Source: Paraburkholderia acidipaludis NBRC 101816 (GTDB lineage Bacteria; Pseudomonadota; Gammaproteobacteria; Burkholderiales; Burkholderiaceae). From it: a stretch of 64,000 nucleotides of DNA. The notes under the pieces are model-generated. The model searched no databases and was not told the origin of the DNA. It was given only the letters and a program-made list of their open reading frames with translations. The stretch covers positions 248,001 through 312,000 of the forward strand of contig NZ_BAXZ01000002.1 of assembly GCF_000684975.1 (NCBI RefSeq), written 5' to 3'. Within the stretch, counting starts at the first letter, position 1, and each line of letters begins with the position of its first letter. The position numbers were made by a program, and so were the translations under genes. This document shows, piece by piece, positions 45,579 through 54,348 of this stretch.

Positions 45579-45836
45579 TCAGTGAAGCACTACGGGCTGC
45601 TGCATGAGACTGTCGAATTGACCGAGGAATTCGTCGACTTCGTCGGGCGTCTGTTCCTCCTGCATCAGCTTTTGCACATGCTCGCGAAAGCTTGCCGCCA
45701 TCACGCCGTCGATAAATATCTCGCGGCGCGCATTCTTGTCGACGATTTCATAGCCCCCGGCGTTCATCGCGACGTGGCCGTCCTGCGGGGGGAATTCGAC
45801 AACGCAATAATTGGGACTGTTGTAGATCATCTGCAT
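45579..45836 (-). CDS. DUF3567 family protein (85 aa)
   Basis: An 85-residue protein with the DUF3567 layout: MQMIYNSPNYCVVEFPPQDG, then GGYEIVDKNARREIFIDGVM and an acidic C-terminal helix (QEEQTPDEVDEFLGQFDSLM). It is widespread and conserved in Burkholderiales, with no known function. The start is ATG 45836 behind AAAGGAG; the upstream open frame to 45989 is not needed. It is monocistronic with its own terminator. Confidence 0.88.
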   Translation of the reverse strand: MQMIYNSPNYCVVEFPPQDGHVAMNAGGYEIVDKNARREIFIDGVMAASFREHVQKLMQEEQTPDEVDEFLGQFDSLMQQPVVLH

Positions 45837-46006
45837 GGCGACACTCCTTTTCCTGTGCTCCCTGGCTTTGCAGCCTCTTTGCTTGTGACCATACATGGAG
45901 CGTTCGTGCTGGAATTCAAGGGGCTTGCGTTGCAGCTCATCCGGCGTGCCCGCCCTTTGACTTCCGCTTCTTGCCAGCCTCGCTGTCATCGTTCCGGTTG
46001 CACTCG

Positions 46007-46795
46007 TTAGACTGCCCGACGCAGAAACGTTTCAAGCAAAGCCGCAAACCTGTGGGACTCCTCTACCGGGGCCAGATGGGCCGCATCAAGTATCTCGAAA
46101 CGGGCGCCCTCGATGGCCTGCGCAAGCGCTTCGGTGACGGCGACGGGCGTGCCGCCGTCATAACGGCCGGCAATGGCGAGCGTCGGCATGCGCAATGCTG
46201 CGAGCTTCACATGGACGTCGAAATCGCGCAGCGCCTCACAGGCCATGGCATAACCTTCCGAAGCTGTCCGTAATAAAACGTCACAAATTTTCTCGACCGT
46301 GTCGCGATGCATACGACGAAAGTCGGCCGTGAACCAGCGCTCCATCGTTGCGGTTGCGAGTGCGGCTGTGCCTTCGCGGCGCACGAGCGCGGCGCGTTGG
46401 TTCCACATGTCGCGCGCTTCGGGCGGCGTGCGGCTCGACGTGTCGCAAAGCGTGAGCGAGAGCACGCGCGCCGGATAGTCGATCGCGAACTGCTGCGCGA
46501 TCATGCCGCCCATCGACATGCCGACGAGATGCGTGGTCGTCACGCCCATGGCGTCGAGCATGGCGCGCAGATCGGCGGCGAGGTGTGCGAAGCCGTACGG
46601 TTCGCGTGAAATGGCACTCGCACCATGACCGCGCACGTCGTAGCGCAGCACGCCGTAGCGATGCCGGAAATGGCCCGCAAGCGGATCCCATACGGTGAGG
46701 TCGCCGCCCAGTTGATGCACGAACGTGAGCATGGGACCGCCACTGCGGTCGTCGAGGACGTAGTGCGTATCGATGCCGTTGACAGTCACTTGCAT
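46007..46795 (-). CDS. 3-oxoadipate enol-lactonase-like alpha/beta hydrolase
   Basis: A 262-residue alpha/beta hydrolase close to PcaD, which opens 3-oxoadipate enol-lactone to 3-oxoadipate in the beta-ketoadipate pathway. Ser94 in VGMSMGGMIA is the nucleophile. Asp in GRYDGGTPV and His in LDAAHLAPVEES complete the triad. The start ATG 46795 is preceded by AAGGAGG. No other pca gene is in the window, so the substrate may differ. Other possible roles include a related lactonase or esterase. Confidence 0.8.
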   Translation of the reverse strand: MQVTVNGIDTHYVLDDRSGGPMLTFVHQLGGDLTVWDPLAGHFRHRYGVLRYDVRGHGASAISREPYGFAHLAADLRAMLDAMGVTTTHLVGMSMGGMIAQQFAIDYPARVLSLTLCDTSSRTPPEARDMWNQRAALVRREGTAALATATMERWFTADFRRMHRDTVEKICDVLLRTASEGYAMACEALRDFDVHVKLAALRMPTLAIAGRYDGGTPVAVTEALAQAIEGARFEILDAAHLAPVEESHRFAALLETFLRRAV

Positions 46796-47198
46796 GGTTT
46801 CCTCCTTCACGTTGCGGGTCGGGAGTCAGGCCGTCTGCGAGGTGCTGCGTGGACGCGATGCCGGTGAAGCAACCCGCGCGCCCGTTGATGCCTGCCGGTG
46901 CGCGGGACGATGTGTGCTGCGGTCCTCGGTTGATGCGCGATGGTGGCGCGAACTGTGCGCGCTGCCGGGTTGGTATGTGTGACGCGCCGTGATGCCGCCG
47001 TGATGCTTTCGTCAGTTTTTTTCGTTGATTCGTATGGCGCGCCGCCTGCTGTGCCGTGTGGTGCCGTGTACAGCCAGCGATTCCAGTATGCGCTATTTCG
47101 TGGCGTTCTGCTGTGAAGTGGGCCGAGGTGTTGCGCGCAATTTGTGAGCGTCTGTAAGGGATGAAGCGAGCCAATGCGGCATGGCGCGCGCGAGGCAC
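46796..47198. other. 403-base non-coding region
   Basis: No convincing gene is visible. It has a direct repeat GCCGTGATGC (46986-46995 and 46997-47006) and slightly lower GC near 47000-47100. It should contain the promoter of the enol-lactonase-like gene and the 3' end of the DUF3108 mRNA. Confidence 0.5.
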
Positions 47199-48548
47199 TC
47201 AGGGCTGTGCGGGCGTGTCGCTTGCGGGTGCACTGCCGGCGGGCGTTGCATCGGGAACCGTCGACGGAGGCTGCTGCAACGTCGGGGCCGATGCGGAAGA
47301 TTGCGGCGCAGCGCTCGGTGCTGCGGCGTTCGATGGGTTTGCGTCCGGGTTTGCGTCTGTTGTGCTCGCTCCGTTTGCCGCGGGCAAGGCAATGGGGCCG
47401 CGCCAGACCAGCTCGAACTGCGTGCCGTTCGGCTCGGTCTGCACGAGCCGCACGGGCAGCCAGCCGAGCGAGGGCGCAAGCCACACGTCGATGCGCCGCT
47501 TGTCGCCTTCGCGGCGCGGCAGCCGCATGAAGTGGCGCGCTGTGACGAAGCCGTGATCGGTGCTCACGCTCTCGTCGCCGATGGTCGTCACGGGCCAGAC
47601 TTCGCCGCTATCGTTGTCGGCCACATAGAACTCGCGCGTGACGCCGGGTTTGTACGCTTCGGGGTCGCCGCGCACGAGGCTCGCGAGCTGCATCACCATG
47701 CTGAAGCGATCCTGCGCGCCGTCCTGCAGCGCGAGCGAGTTCGGCGTGCGCGTGAACACGATCTGCTTCTCGTTGCGGTTGAAGACCGTCACGTCTTCGG
47801 GGCGGTGGCCGCGTTTTTCGATGTACTGATCGGGGGCGAGTCCGAACGCGTCCACGTGGCCGCGGCTCGTCCAGCTGAAACTGCCGATGAACGGCAGCGG
47901 CACCGATACCACCATTTCGTAGTGCTGTCCGTCGCTTGCCCAGTGGATCGTGCCGGGCTGGTTGCGCACGCCGTTATAGAACGTGTCGTACTGCAGTTCG
48001 CCCGAAGGCGGGATCGAGAACTTCACGCCGTGCGAGGCCTGGCTTGCCTGCGCCGAAGGCGTGATGCCGTTGCCCGCGCCGGCGTGCGCCGTGCCGCCGT
48101 TGCCTGCGTTAGCCGCCGCGCTGCTGGCAGCCGCGTCGGAGGCTGCCGGGTTCGCGGCCGCCGTGTTCTCCGTTTCGGCCGGGCTGGAGGCGGGCTGCGC
48201 CGCCTCGACCTTGGGCCGGGGTTTCGGCGGCGTCACGGCGCGTAGTTCATGCGGCTCGCGCGGTTTGTTCGCCGGACGGCGGGCCGGCTGCGGTGCGGCC
48301 TTGTGCGCGGCGCCTGCCGCGGCGGGTTGCGCTTCGCGTTCGATGCGTTCGGGCTTGAGCAGTGCGACCTGCACGGGCACGTGCACATCGCGCACGGGGG
48401 GCGGCACGCCGCGATGCCGCTCGATCCACTCGGCCGCGAGCCAATGCAGCAGCGTCACCGCGACGAACACGGCCAGCCAGCGCCAGGCGCGCGAGCGCGG
48501 CGGCGAAGGGGGGGCTGGCGTGTCTGAACGGGCGAGGGCGCCTGGCAT
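47199..48548 (-). CDS. DUF3108 family envelope protein with Ala/Pro-rich linkers
   Basis: A 449-residue protein. There is one transmembrane helix near residues 22-40 (WRWLAVFVAVTLLHWLAAEW), so it is anchored in the inner membrane. A TonB-like Pro/Lys/Ala linker follows (TPPKPRPKVEAAQPASSPAE). The DUF3108 beta domain is about residues 175-390 (GELQYDTFYNGVRNQPGTI, then RRIDVWLAPSLGWLPVRLVQ). A Pro/Ala/Ser tail ends the chain. The family fold is LolA/outer-membrane-protein-like, and its role is not known. The open frame extends upstream to 49142 but ATG 48548 gives the natural start. Confidence 0.85.
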   Translation of the reverse strand: MPGALARSDTPAPPSPPRSRAWRWLAVFVAVTLLHWLAAEWIERHRGVPPPVRDVHVPVQVALLKPERIEREAQPAAAGAAHKAAPQPARRPANKPREPHELRAVTPPKPRPKVEAAQPASSPAETENTAAANPAASDAAASSAAANAGNGGTAHAGAGNGITPSAQASQASHGVKFSIPPSGELQYDTFYNGVRNQPGTIHWASDGQHYEMVVSVPLPFIGSFSWTSRGHVDAFGLAPDQYIEKRGHRPEDVTVFNRNEKQIVFTRTPNSLALQDGAQDRFSMVMQLASLVRGDPEAYKPGVTREFYVADNDSGEVWPVTTIGDESVSTDHGFVTARHFMRLPRREGDKRRIDVWLAPSLGWLPVRLVQTEPNGTQFELVWRGPIALPAANGASTTDANPDANPSNAAAPSAAPQSSASAPTLQQPPSTVPDATPAGSAPASDTPAQP

Positions 48549-48676
48549 CGGGCTCGATTTGCGGTGAATGTGAACGTTAATGTGACACGTCGCGCGCGGT
48601 GCCTGCAGAAGGGCGCGACGCGCCGCGAACTCGGTTCGACCCGGCTGGCGTCGGCAGCGTTCCGGCCAGCGTGAAA

Positions 48677-49582
48677 TCAGCGCGGAACCGGACTGTACCC
48701 CAATTCCCATGAGAGCTTCTGCGCGCACTCGCGCAGCGCCGTGTCGACAGCGCCGTTCCAGTGGATATCGAACGCCCCTTCGTGCCCGAGCGCGATCAGG
48801 CCGAGCGCGAGATCGCCCGTGGCGTCGAAGACCGGCGTGCAGAACGCGTGGATCGTCGGCAGCAGCATGCCTTCCACGCGCGCCGCGCCGTGTTCGCGCA
48901 CTTCGGCCAGCGCGTGCTCGAGTTCTTCGGCGGTGCGCGGCGTCGATCCCGACGTGTAGTGCTGCGCGCCCGCGAGTTCGCGCTCGATCATCGGGCCGGT
49001 CTTGCTGCGCGGCAGGTAGGCGGCGAACAGCAGGCCCGTGGCGGAACTCAGCATCGGCATGACGTCGCCGAGCTTGAGCGACGCCTTGGCCGGATGGCTC
49101 GACTCCATCCAGTGCACGACTGTCGGTCCCTGGTTGCCCCATACGGCGATGCCCACCGTGATGTCGAGCGCGTCGCGCAGCTCGGCGAGCGCGATGCGCG
49201 CGAGCTTGACGCCGTCCACGCGTGCGAGCCGCGCGAGTCCCAGCTGCAATGCGAAGCCGCCCAGTTCGTAGCGTCCCGAGAGCGGATCCTGGGCGACTAC
49301 GCCGAGCCGCAGGAAGCTCACGAGATAGCGGTGCGCCTTCGCCGGGCTCATGCCCGCGCGCTGTGCGAGATCGCGCAGCATCATGGCGCGCGGCTCTCCG
49401 GTCAGCACTTCCAGCAGCCGAAAACCGACTTCGATCGACTGGATCCCCGAGCGCAGCTTCTCCTCGCTTTCAGCTTCGGCGGGCTCGTGGGCGTCGCCGA
49501 GATCGTCGACTTCGGCTTCGGCGGGATCGGCGGGGGATGAGCGGCGGGCGGGCAGCGAGGAGGATCGGGAAGGCGGCGACAT
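48677..49582 (-). CDS. IclR-family transcriptional regulator
   Basis: A 301-residue IclR regulator. A disordered N-terminal ~45 residues is followed by the winged HTH (about 50-110: GFRLLEVLTGEPRAMMLRDL, then SPAKAHRYLVSFLRLGVV) and the GAF-like effector domain (LDITVGIAVWGNQGPTVVHW, ending LALGLIALGHEGAFD). It is divergent from the fumarylacetoacetate-hydrolase-family gene with ~194 bases between them, which is the obvious target. The effector is likely an aromatic or organic acid. Start ATG 49582. Confidence 0.9.
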   Translation of the reverse strand: MSPPSRSSSLPARRSSPADPAEAEVDDLGDAHEPAEAESEEKLRSGIQSIEVGFRLLEVLTGEPRAMMLRDLAQRAGMSPAKAHRYLVSFLRLGVVAQDPLSGRYELGGFALQLGLARLARVDGVKLARIALAELRDALDITVGIAVWGNQGPTVVHWMESSHPAKASLKLGDVMPMLSSATGLLFAAYLPRSKTGPMIERELAGAQHYTSGSTPRTAEELEHALAEVREHGAARVEGMLLPTIHAFCTPVFDATGDLALGLIALGHEGAFDIHWNGAVDTALRECAQKLSWELGYSPVPR

Positions 49583-49776
49583 GGATAGCGTTCTGGTCGA
49601 GGCGTGGGCAACGGGGCAACGGGCGGCAACGGGCAGCAACGGGCGACAACGAACCGCGGCAAGCGGAGGGCGGATCGGGCGCGTGCGTGCCGTCCCGTGC
49701 GTGCCCCTTGGGTCGTGCCGATTCACCATCGTAGAATACATTTCCTCTATCGTCATCCGCACAACGCACCAGTCCC

Positions 49777-50769
49777 ATGAAACTTGCCACGCTGAAGGAC
49801 GGCACCCGCGACGGTCAGCTGATCGTCGTTTCCCGCGACCTGCGCACGGCGGCCATTGCCGACACGATCGCGCCAACGCTGCAGCGCGTGCTCGACGACT
49901 GGCGCTTCTACGCGCCGCAACTGCTCGATCTCTACGACGCGCTCAACCAGGGCCGCGCGCGCAACGCGTTCAATTTCGACGCCCGCGAGTGCATGGCGCC
50001 GTTGCCGCGCGCGTACCAGTGGGCGGACGGCTCGTCCTACGTGAACCACGTGGAGCTCGTGCGCCGCGCGCGCGGCGCCGAGATGCCGCCCGAGTTCTGG
50101 ACCGACCCGCTGATGTACCAGGGCGGCAGCGACGACTTCATCGGCCCGGCCGACGACATCGTCTGCGCTTCCGAGGCGTGGGGCATCGACTTCGAGGCCG
50201 AGGTGGCCGTGATCACCGGCGACGTGCCGATGGGCACGACGCCCGACGAGGCGCTTCGGTCCATCCGCCTCGTCGCGCTCGCGAACGACGTTTCGTTGCG
50301 CAACCTGATTCCCGCCGAGCTCGCGAAGGGCTTCGGCTTCTTCCAGAGCAAGCCGGCCACGTCGTTCGCGCCGGTCGCCGTGACGCCCGACGAACTCGGC
50401 GCCCACTGGCGCGAGGGCCGCGTGCACCTGCCGCTCGTCGTGCACTGGAACGGCAGGAAAGTGGGCCAGCCCGACGCGGGCACGGACATGGTGTTTCACT
50501 TCGGTCAACTGATCGCGCACGCGGCGAAGACGCGCAACCTGCGCGCGGGCGCGATCGTCGGCTCGGGCACGGTGTCGAACAAGGATGCGAAGCGCGGCTA
50601 CTGCTGCATTGCCGAGAAGCGCTGCCTCGAAACGATCGAGCACGGTGAGGCGCGCACGGAGTTCATGAAGTTCGGCGACAGCGTCAAGATCGAGATGCTC
50701 GACGAAACGGGCAAGTCGATCTTCGGCGCGATCGACCAGGCGGTGGCGCCTGCAACGAACGCATCGTGA
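49777..50769 (+). CDS. Fumarylacetoacetate hydrolase family protein
   Basis: A 330-residue FAH-superfamily enzyme. The metal-binding acidic residues fit Glu in GIDFEAEVAVI and downstream Asp/Glu. LASxDV-like VALANDVSLRNLIP and AGAIVGSGTVSNKD (GTGTxxG-type loop) are family motifs. It hydrolyses C-C bonds in acylpyruvates, as in the tyrosine pathway. The N-terminal ~90 residues have the FAA-type extra domain. Partners hmgA and maiA are not nearby. The IclR gene is divergent and the enoyl-CoA hydratase gene follows after 191 bases. Confidence 0.9.
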   Translation: MKLATLKDGTRDGQLIVVSRDLRTAAIADTIAPTLQRVLDDWRFYAPQLLDLYDALNQGRARNAFNFDARECMAPLPRAYQWADGSSYVNHVELVRRARGAEMPPEFWTDPLMYQGGSDDFIGPADDIVCASEAWGIDFEAEVAVITGDVPMGTTPDEALRSIRLVALANDVSLRNLIPAELAKGFGFFQSKPATSFAPVAVTPDELGAHWREGRVHLPLVVHWNGRKVGQPDAGTDMVFHFGQLIAHAAKTRNLRAGAIVGSGTVSNKDAKRGYCCIAEKRCLETIEHGEARTEFMKFGDSVKIEMLDETGKSIFGAIDQAVAPATNAS

Positions 50770-50960
50770 GACGCCGCCCGGAAAGGGTAAGGCTAGAAGC
50801 TGCATGCGGTCTCGACGCGCGTGCCGGCGTGATGGTCGAGACCGCGGCGGCAAATGGGTCTAAAGCGGGTCTAGCCGCGAGCCCGCCAGCGGATCTACCA
50901 GCCGCACTGACTGATGTCGCCCGCCATTCATCATCTATCGGAAGCAGGGAGGAAGCGCCC

Positions 50961-51791
50961 ATGAACGATCCTTTTTACGCCCGCTATCACGCGCTGCACG
51001 TGCGGCGTCACGAGCACGGCATCGTCGAGATCGTGATGAGCGGCGAAGGCGCGAACAAGAGCGGCCTTGCCACGGCCGACGCCAACATGCACCGCGAGCT
51101 TGCCGAAATCTGGCGCGACGTGGACCGCGATCCCGACGCGCGCGTCGCGGTGATTCGCGGCGAAGGCAAGGGCTTTTCGGCGGGCGGGGACCTCGCGCTC
51201 GTCGAGGACATGGCCACGCATTTCGACGTGCGCGCGCGCGTCTGGCGCGAGGCGCGCGACCTCGTCTACAACGTGATCAACTGCGGCAAGCCCATCGTTT
51301 CGGCGATGCACGGGCCGGCGGTAGGGGCGGGGCTCGTCGCGGGTCTGCTCGCCGACATCTCGATCGCGACGAAGACGGCGCGCATCATCGACGGCCACAC
51401 GCGCCTCGGCGTGGCCGCCGGCGACCATGCGGCGATCGTGTGGCCGCTCTTGTGCGGCATGGCCAAGGCGAAGTACTACCTGCTGCTGTGCGAGCCCGTG
51501 AGCGGCGAGGAAGCGGAGCGCATCGGCCTCGTTTCGCTCGCCGTCGACGAGAACGATCTGCTGCCCAAAGCATTCGAGGTGGCGAGGCGCCTCGCGAACG
51601 GCTCGCAGACCGCGGTGCGCTGGACCAAGTACGCGCTCAACAACTGGCTGCGCATGGCCGGCCCGAACTTCGACACCTCGCTCGCGCTCGAATTCATGGG
51701 CTTCGCGGGGCCCGACGTGCGCGAGGGCGTGCAGTCGCTGCGCGAGCGGCGCATGCCGGATTTCCCGGGCGGCGATCCGTTCAAGTTCTGA
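50961..51791 (+). CDS. Enoyl-CoA hydratase/isomerase family protein
   Basis: A 276-residue crotonase-fold protein. The oxyanion-hole motif is GFSAGGDLALVEDM and the second is MHGPAVGAGLVAGLLADISI. Position equivalents of the two catalytic Glu of E. coli-type hydratases are replaced: the relevant loop reads HTRLGVAAGDHAAIVWPLLC with Asp, so the reaction could be isomerisation, dehalogenation or decarboxylation. The start is ATG 50961 after AGGAAG. Its place between FAH-family and PhaM genes gives no clear pathway. Confidence 0.87.
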   Translation: MNDPFYARYHALHVRRHEHGIVEIVMSGEGANKSGLATADANMHRELAEIWRDVDRDPDARVAVIRGEGKGFSAGGDLALVEDMATHFDVRARVWREARDLVYNVINCGKPIVSAMHGPAVGAGLVAGLLADISIATKTARIIDGHTRLGVAAGDHAAIVWPLLCGMAKAKYYLLLCEPVSGEEAERIGLVSLAVDENDLLPKAFEVARRLANGSQTAVRWTKYALNNWLRMAGPNFDTSLALEFMGFAGPDVREGVQSLRERRMPDFPGGDPFKF

Positions 51792-51912
51792 TGCCCCCGT
51801 GCCGCGATGCCTCGTCCGCCCCGGCATCGCGCGCAGGCCGCCTTGCGCGGTATGATCGGACAGATATCGCAAGGCCACCTCCCTCCAACACCGTCTCTGC
51901 GAGGAGATCCGC

Positions 51913-52626
51913 ATGACTGACACAGCTGGCACCGTGCCGCCGTTTCCCGGGTTTCCCGGCTTCCCGCCCGCCGAGATGCTCGACCGCATGTGGGGGATGA
52001 TGCGTCTCACGCCGTTCGGCAGCGCTTTCCCGGGCAGCGAGCCGGGCATTGCGCAAGGCCTCGGACCGTCGCTCTCGATGATGTCCGACATCATGACGCC
52101 GCTTACCAGCATCGAGGAGCTCGACAAGCGCATCACCGACCTGCGCGCCGTCGAGCAATGGCTCAAGCTCAATCTGAGCATGCTGCAGTCGGCCATCCAG
52201 GCGATGGAAGTGCAGCGCGCGACGCTTTCGACGCTGCGCGCGTTCGGCGCGTTCGCGCAGTCGCAGATGTCGCCGCCGCCTGCCGCCGAGTCCACGCGCC
52301 CGGCTGCGAAGGCCGCGAAGGCCGCGACGGCCGCGACGGCCGCGACGGCGGAACCTTCCGCCTCGGCCGGGTCTGCCGAGGCAAGCGACAACGCGCCTCC
52401 GCCGCCGCCCGGCTTCGACGCCTCGGCCTGGTGGAACTTGCTGCAGGCCCAGTTCAACCAGCTCGCGCAGTTCGCGATGACGCAGCCGATGGGCGCCGCC
52501 CCGGAGGCTTCCGCGCCGGAGCCGGCACCGGCGCCGGACGAGGCGGCGAGATCTGCCGGCAAGCGCGCCGCGGGCAAGCCGTCCGCGTCGCGCACGACGA
52601 AGAAGGCGCCGGCGCAGCCCGAGTGA
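51913..52626 (+). CDS. phaM: PhaM-like PHA granule / nucleoid-associated regulatory protein
   Basis: A 237-residue protein like PhaM of Cupriavidus necator, which binds PHB synthase PhaC and DNA, and helps place granules on the nucleoid. The N-terminal ~115 residues are helical (PAEMLDRMWGMMRLTPFG, then SIEELDKRITDLRAVEQWLK). A five-unit 9-base repeat codes AAKAAKAATAATAATA near 132-146. Then follows FDASAWWNLLQAQFNQLA and a basic tail GKRAAGKPSASRTTKKAPA that may bind DNA. PHB synthesis genes are not in the window. The name rests on pattern and length. The patatin gene follows after 63 bases. Confidence 0.8.
   Translation: MTDTAGTVPPFPGFPGFPPAEMLDRMWGMMRLTPFGSAFPGSEPGIAQGLGPSLSMMSDIMTPLTSIEELDKRITDLRAVEQWLKLNLSMLQSAIQAMEVQRATLSTLRAFGAFAQSQMSPPPAAESTRPAAKAAKAATAATAATAEPSASAGSAEASDNAPPPPPGFDASAWWNLLQAQFNQLAQFAMTQPMGAAPEASAPEPAPAPDEAARSAGKRAAGKPSASRTTKKAPAQPE
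52306..52350 (+). repeat. Five 9-base tandem repeats inside phaM
   Basis: Units GCGAAGGCC (x2), GCGACGGCC (x2) and GCGACGGCG (one, last), in frame, coding AAK or AAT. The last unit differs at its end. In-frame 9-base units allow length change by slippage without loss of the reading frame. Confidence 0.9.
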
Positions 52627-52689
52627 GGCGCGCGGCGCACGTTTGAAGAATCGCGCCCGCAGGGGGCGCTTACGGGGAGCGTCGGCATC

Positions 52690-53889
52690 ATGCGGCTTGC
52701 GCTCGTGATGATGGGTGGCGGGGCGCGCGCGGCCTACCAGGCCGGCGCGCTGCGCGCATTGGCGGAAATCGCGGAAGCCGCCGAACCCGGACGCCGCGAG
52801 ATGCCGTTCACGGTGATCTGCGGCACCTCGGCGGGGGCGATCAACGCCACCTCGATCGCGAGCCACGCGGACCACTTCGTGCAAGGCGCGACGCGTCTCG
52901 CCGACTTCTGGGCGAACCTGAGCGCCGACCACGTCTATCGCACGGACTGGCCCGGCATCGCCGCCGCGGGCGCCCGCTGGCTCGGCGCGCTGGCGTTCGG
53001 CTGGGCCACCTTCGGACTCGCGACGCAGCGCACGCCCAAGACGCTGTTCGACAATGCGCCGCTCGCGCATTTCCTCGCGCGCACCTTGAGCTTTCACCGC
53101 ATCGAGCAGATGCTCGACGAGCGCCGCCTGCATGCCGTCGCCGTCACGGCGCTCAGCTATTCGTCGGGGCGGCATCTCACCTTCTACCAGGCGAGCGAGC
53201 CCATCAGCGCCTGGCGCCGCGCGCAGCGCACGGCGCGCATGGTCGAGCTCACGCCCGCGCATCTGCTCGCTTCGTCCGCCATCCCTTACGTGTTTCCCGC
53301 GGTGCGTCTCCAGATCGACGGCCGCCACGAGTATTTCGGCGACGGCTCGATTCGCCAGATGGCGCCGCTCAGCCCGGCGATCCACTTCGGCGCGGGGCGC
53401 ATCGTCGTGATCGGCGCCGCCGCGCCGGCGCCCGAGGTGCCCCTCGCGAGCCCCGACGCCTACCCCACGCTCGCGCAGGTCGGCCAGCAGGTGCTGGCGA
53501 GCGTGTTCCTCGACGCGCTCGGCGCCGACATCGAACGCGTGGAGCACATCAATCGCGTGCTTCGGCACTTGCCCGAGACCGTGGAGCCCGAAAGCGGCTG
53601 GCGGCACGTGGACGTGCTCGCCATCGCCCCCAGCGAGCGCATCGAGCTCATCGCCGCGCGCCATCTGCTGGCGCTGCCGCGTTCGGTGCGCATGCTGCTG
53701 GGGGCGGTAGGCGGCAATCGCGCGTCGGGAGCGGCGTTTGCCAGCTATCTGCTGTTCGAGCAGGCGTTCACGCGCGAGCTGATCGAGCTGGGTTACCGCG
53801 ATACGCTGGCCCGACGCGACGTGCTTTTGACCTGGCTCAAATCGCCGACGGGCGGCGCGAGCGACCATCCGGAGGGGCGGCGGATCTGA
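52690..53889 (+). CDS. Patatin-like phospholipase family protein
   Basis: A 399-residue patatin-like acyl hydrolase. The oxyanion loop is MMGGGARAAYQAGAL near the N-terminus, the nucleophile Ser is in ICGTSAGAINATS, and the catalytic Asp is in FGDGSIRQMAPLSP. That is the Ser-Asp dyad of the family. It cleaves acyl esters such as phospholipids in the cytoplasm. Some bacterial patatins act on membrane lipids or PHB-associated lipids; its proximity to phaM is suggestive only. Start ATG 52690. Confidence 0.9.
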   Translation: MRLALVMMGGGARAAYQAGALRALAEIAEAAEPGRREMPFTVICGTSAGAINATSIASHADHFVQGATRLADFWANLSADHVYRTDWPGIAAAGARWLGALAFGWATFGLATQRTPKTLFDNAPLAHFLARTLSFHRIEQMLDERRLHAVAVTALSYSSGRHLTFYQASEPISAWRRAQRTARMVELTPAHLLASSAIPYVFPAVRLQIDGRHEYFGDGSIRQMAPLSPAIHFGAGRIVVIGAAAPAPEVPLASPDAYPTLAQVGQQVLASVFLDALGADIERVEHINRVLRHLPETVEPESGWRHVDVLAIAPSERIELIAARHLLALPRSVRMLLGAVGGNRASGAAFASYLLFEQAFTRELIELGYRDTLARRDVLLTWLKSPTGGASDHPEGRRI

Positions 53890-54348
53890 CAGATCGGCGT
53901 GCTATCATCGTGTAAGGTGGTTTTCCCGGCCGTTTCGGCGTTGTTCGACCTGGTTTCACGCGCTTGCCGGCTTCTGCGGCGAGGGCCCGGCGGCAGCGAG
54001 CGAGGGCGGATGGCGCAGGACGGCAGGGCCGCGGCAATACGCCGCATGCCGTTGCTGGCCACGGCTCGCTGGTTGGGAGGCGGGCCTGGCGGCGCGGGTG
54101 ACGCCTGCGCGGACACACCGGCATTCGGGTTCCAGGCACGGAGCAGCTACCCAGGACTCGCCAGGCCGCTTCTCATTCGAGTACACGGATTACTGTCCGA
54201 CGGGCGCAACACGGCTGCCGGATGCGTCTGGGTGGCCGATTACCGCGTAAAATTAAATGTTTTCGCCTGCGCGCCGCGGATTTCCGCGGGCACGCGGCAC
54301 GCTACGAAATCGTCATGCGCGCGTGATGCGCAGATCAGGGGCGGGACT
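53890..54348. other. 459-base upstream region of the ferritin-like gene
   Basis: No gene is visible. An open frame from 53899 joins the ferritin-like gene, but its sequence is not protein-like (Arg/Ser/Cys-rich) and ATG 54349 has a good ribosome site. TAAAAT at 54248-54253 is a possible -10. I see no clear operator. Confidence 0.55.

Noticed and set aside
48549..49142. Upstream extension of the DUF3108 frame
   Set aside because: It overlaps the IclR gene in another frame and lacks any DUF3108 or signal feature.
53899..54348. N-terminal extension of the ferritin-like protein
   Set aside because: The extension is Arg/Ser/Cys-rich and non-family; ATG 54349 has a GGGGCGGG site and gives the proper four-helix start.
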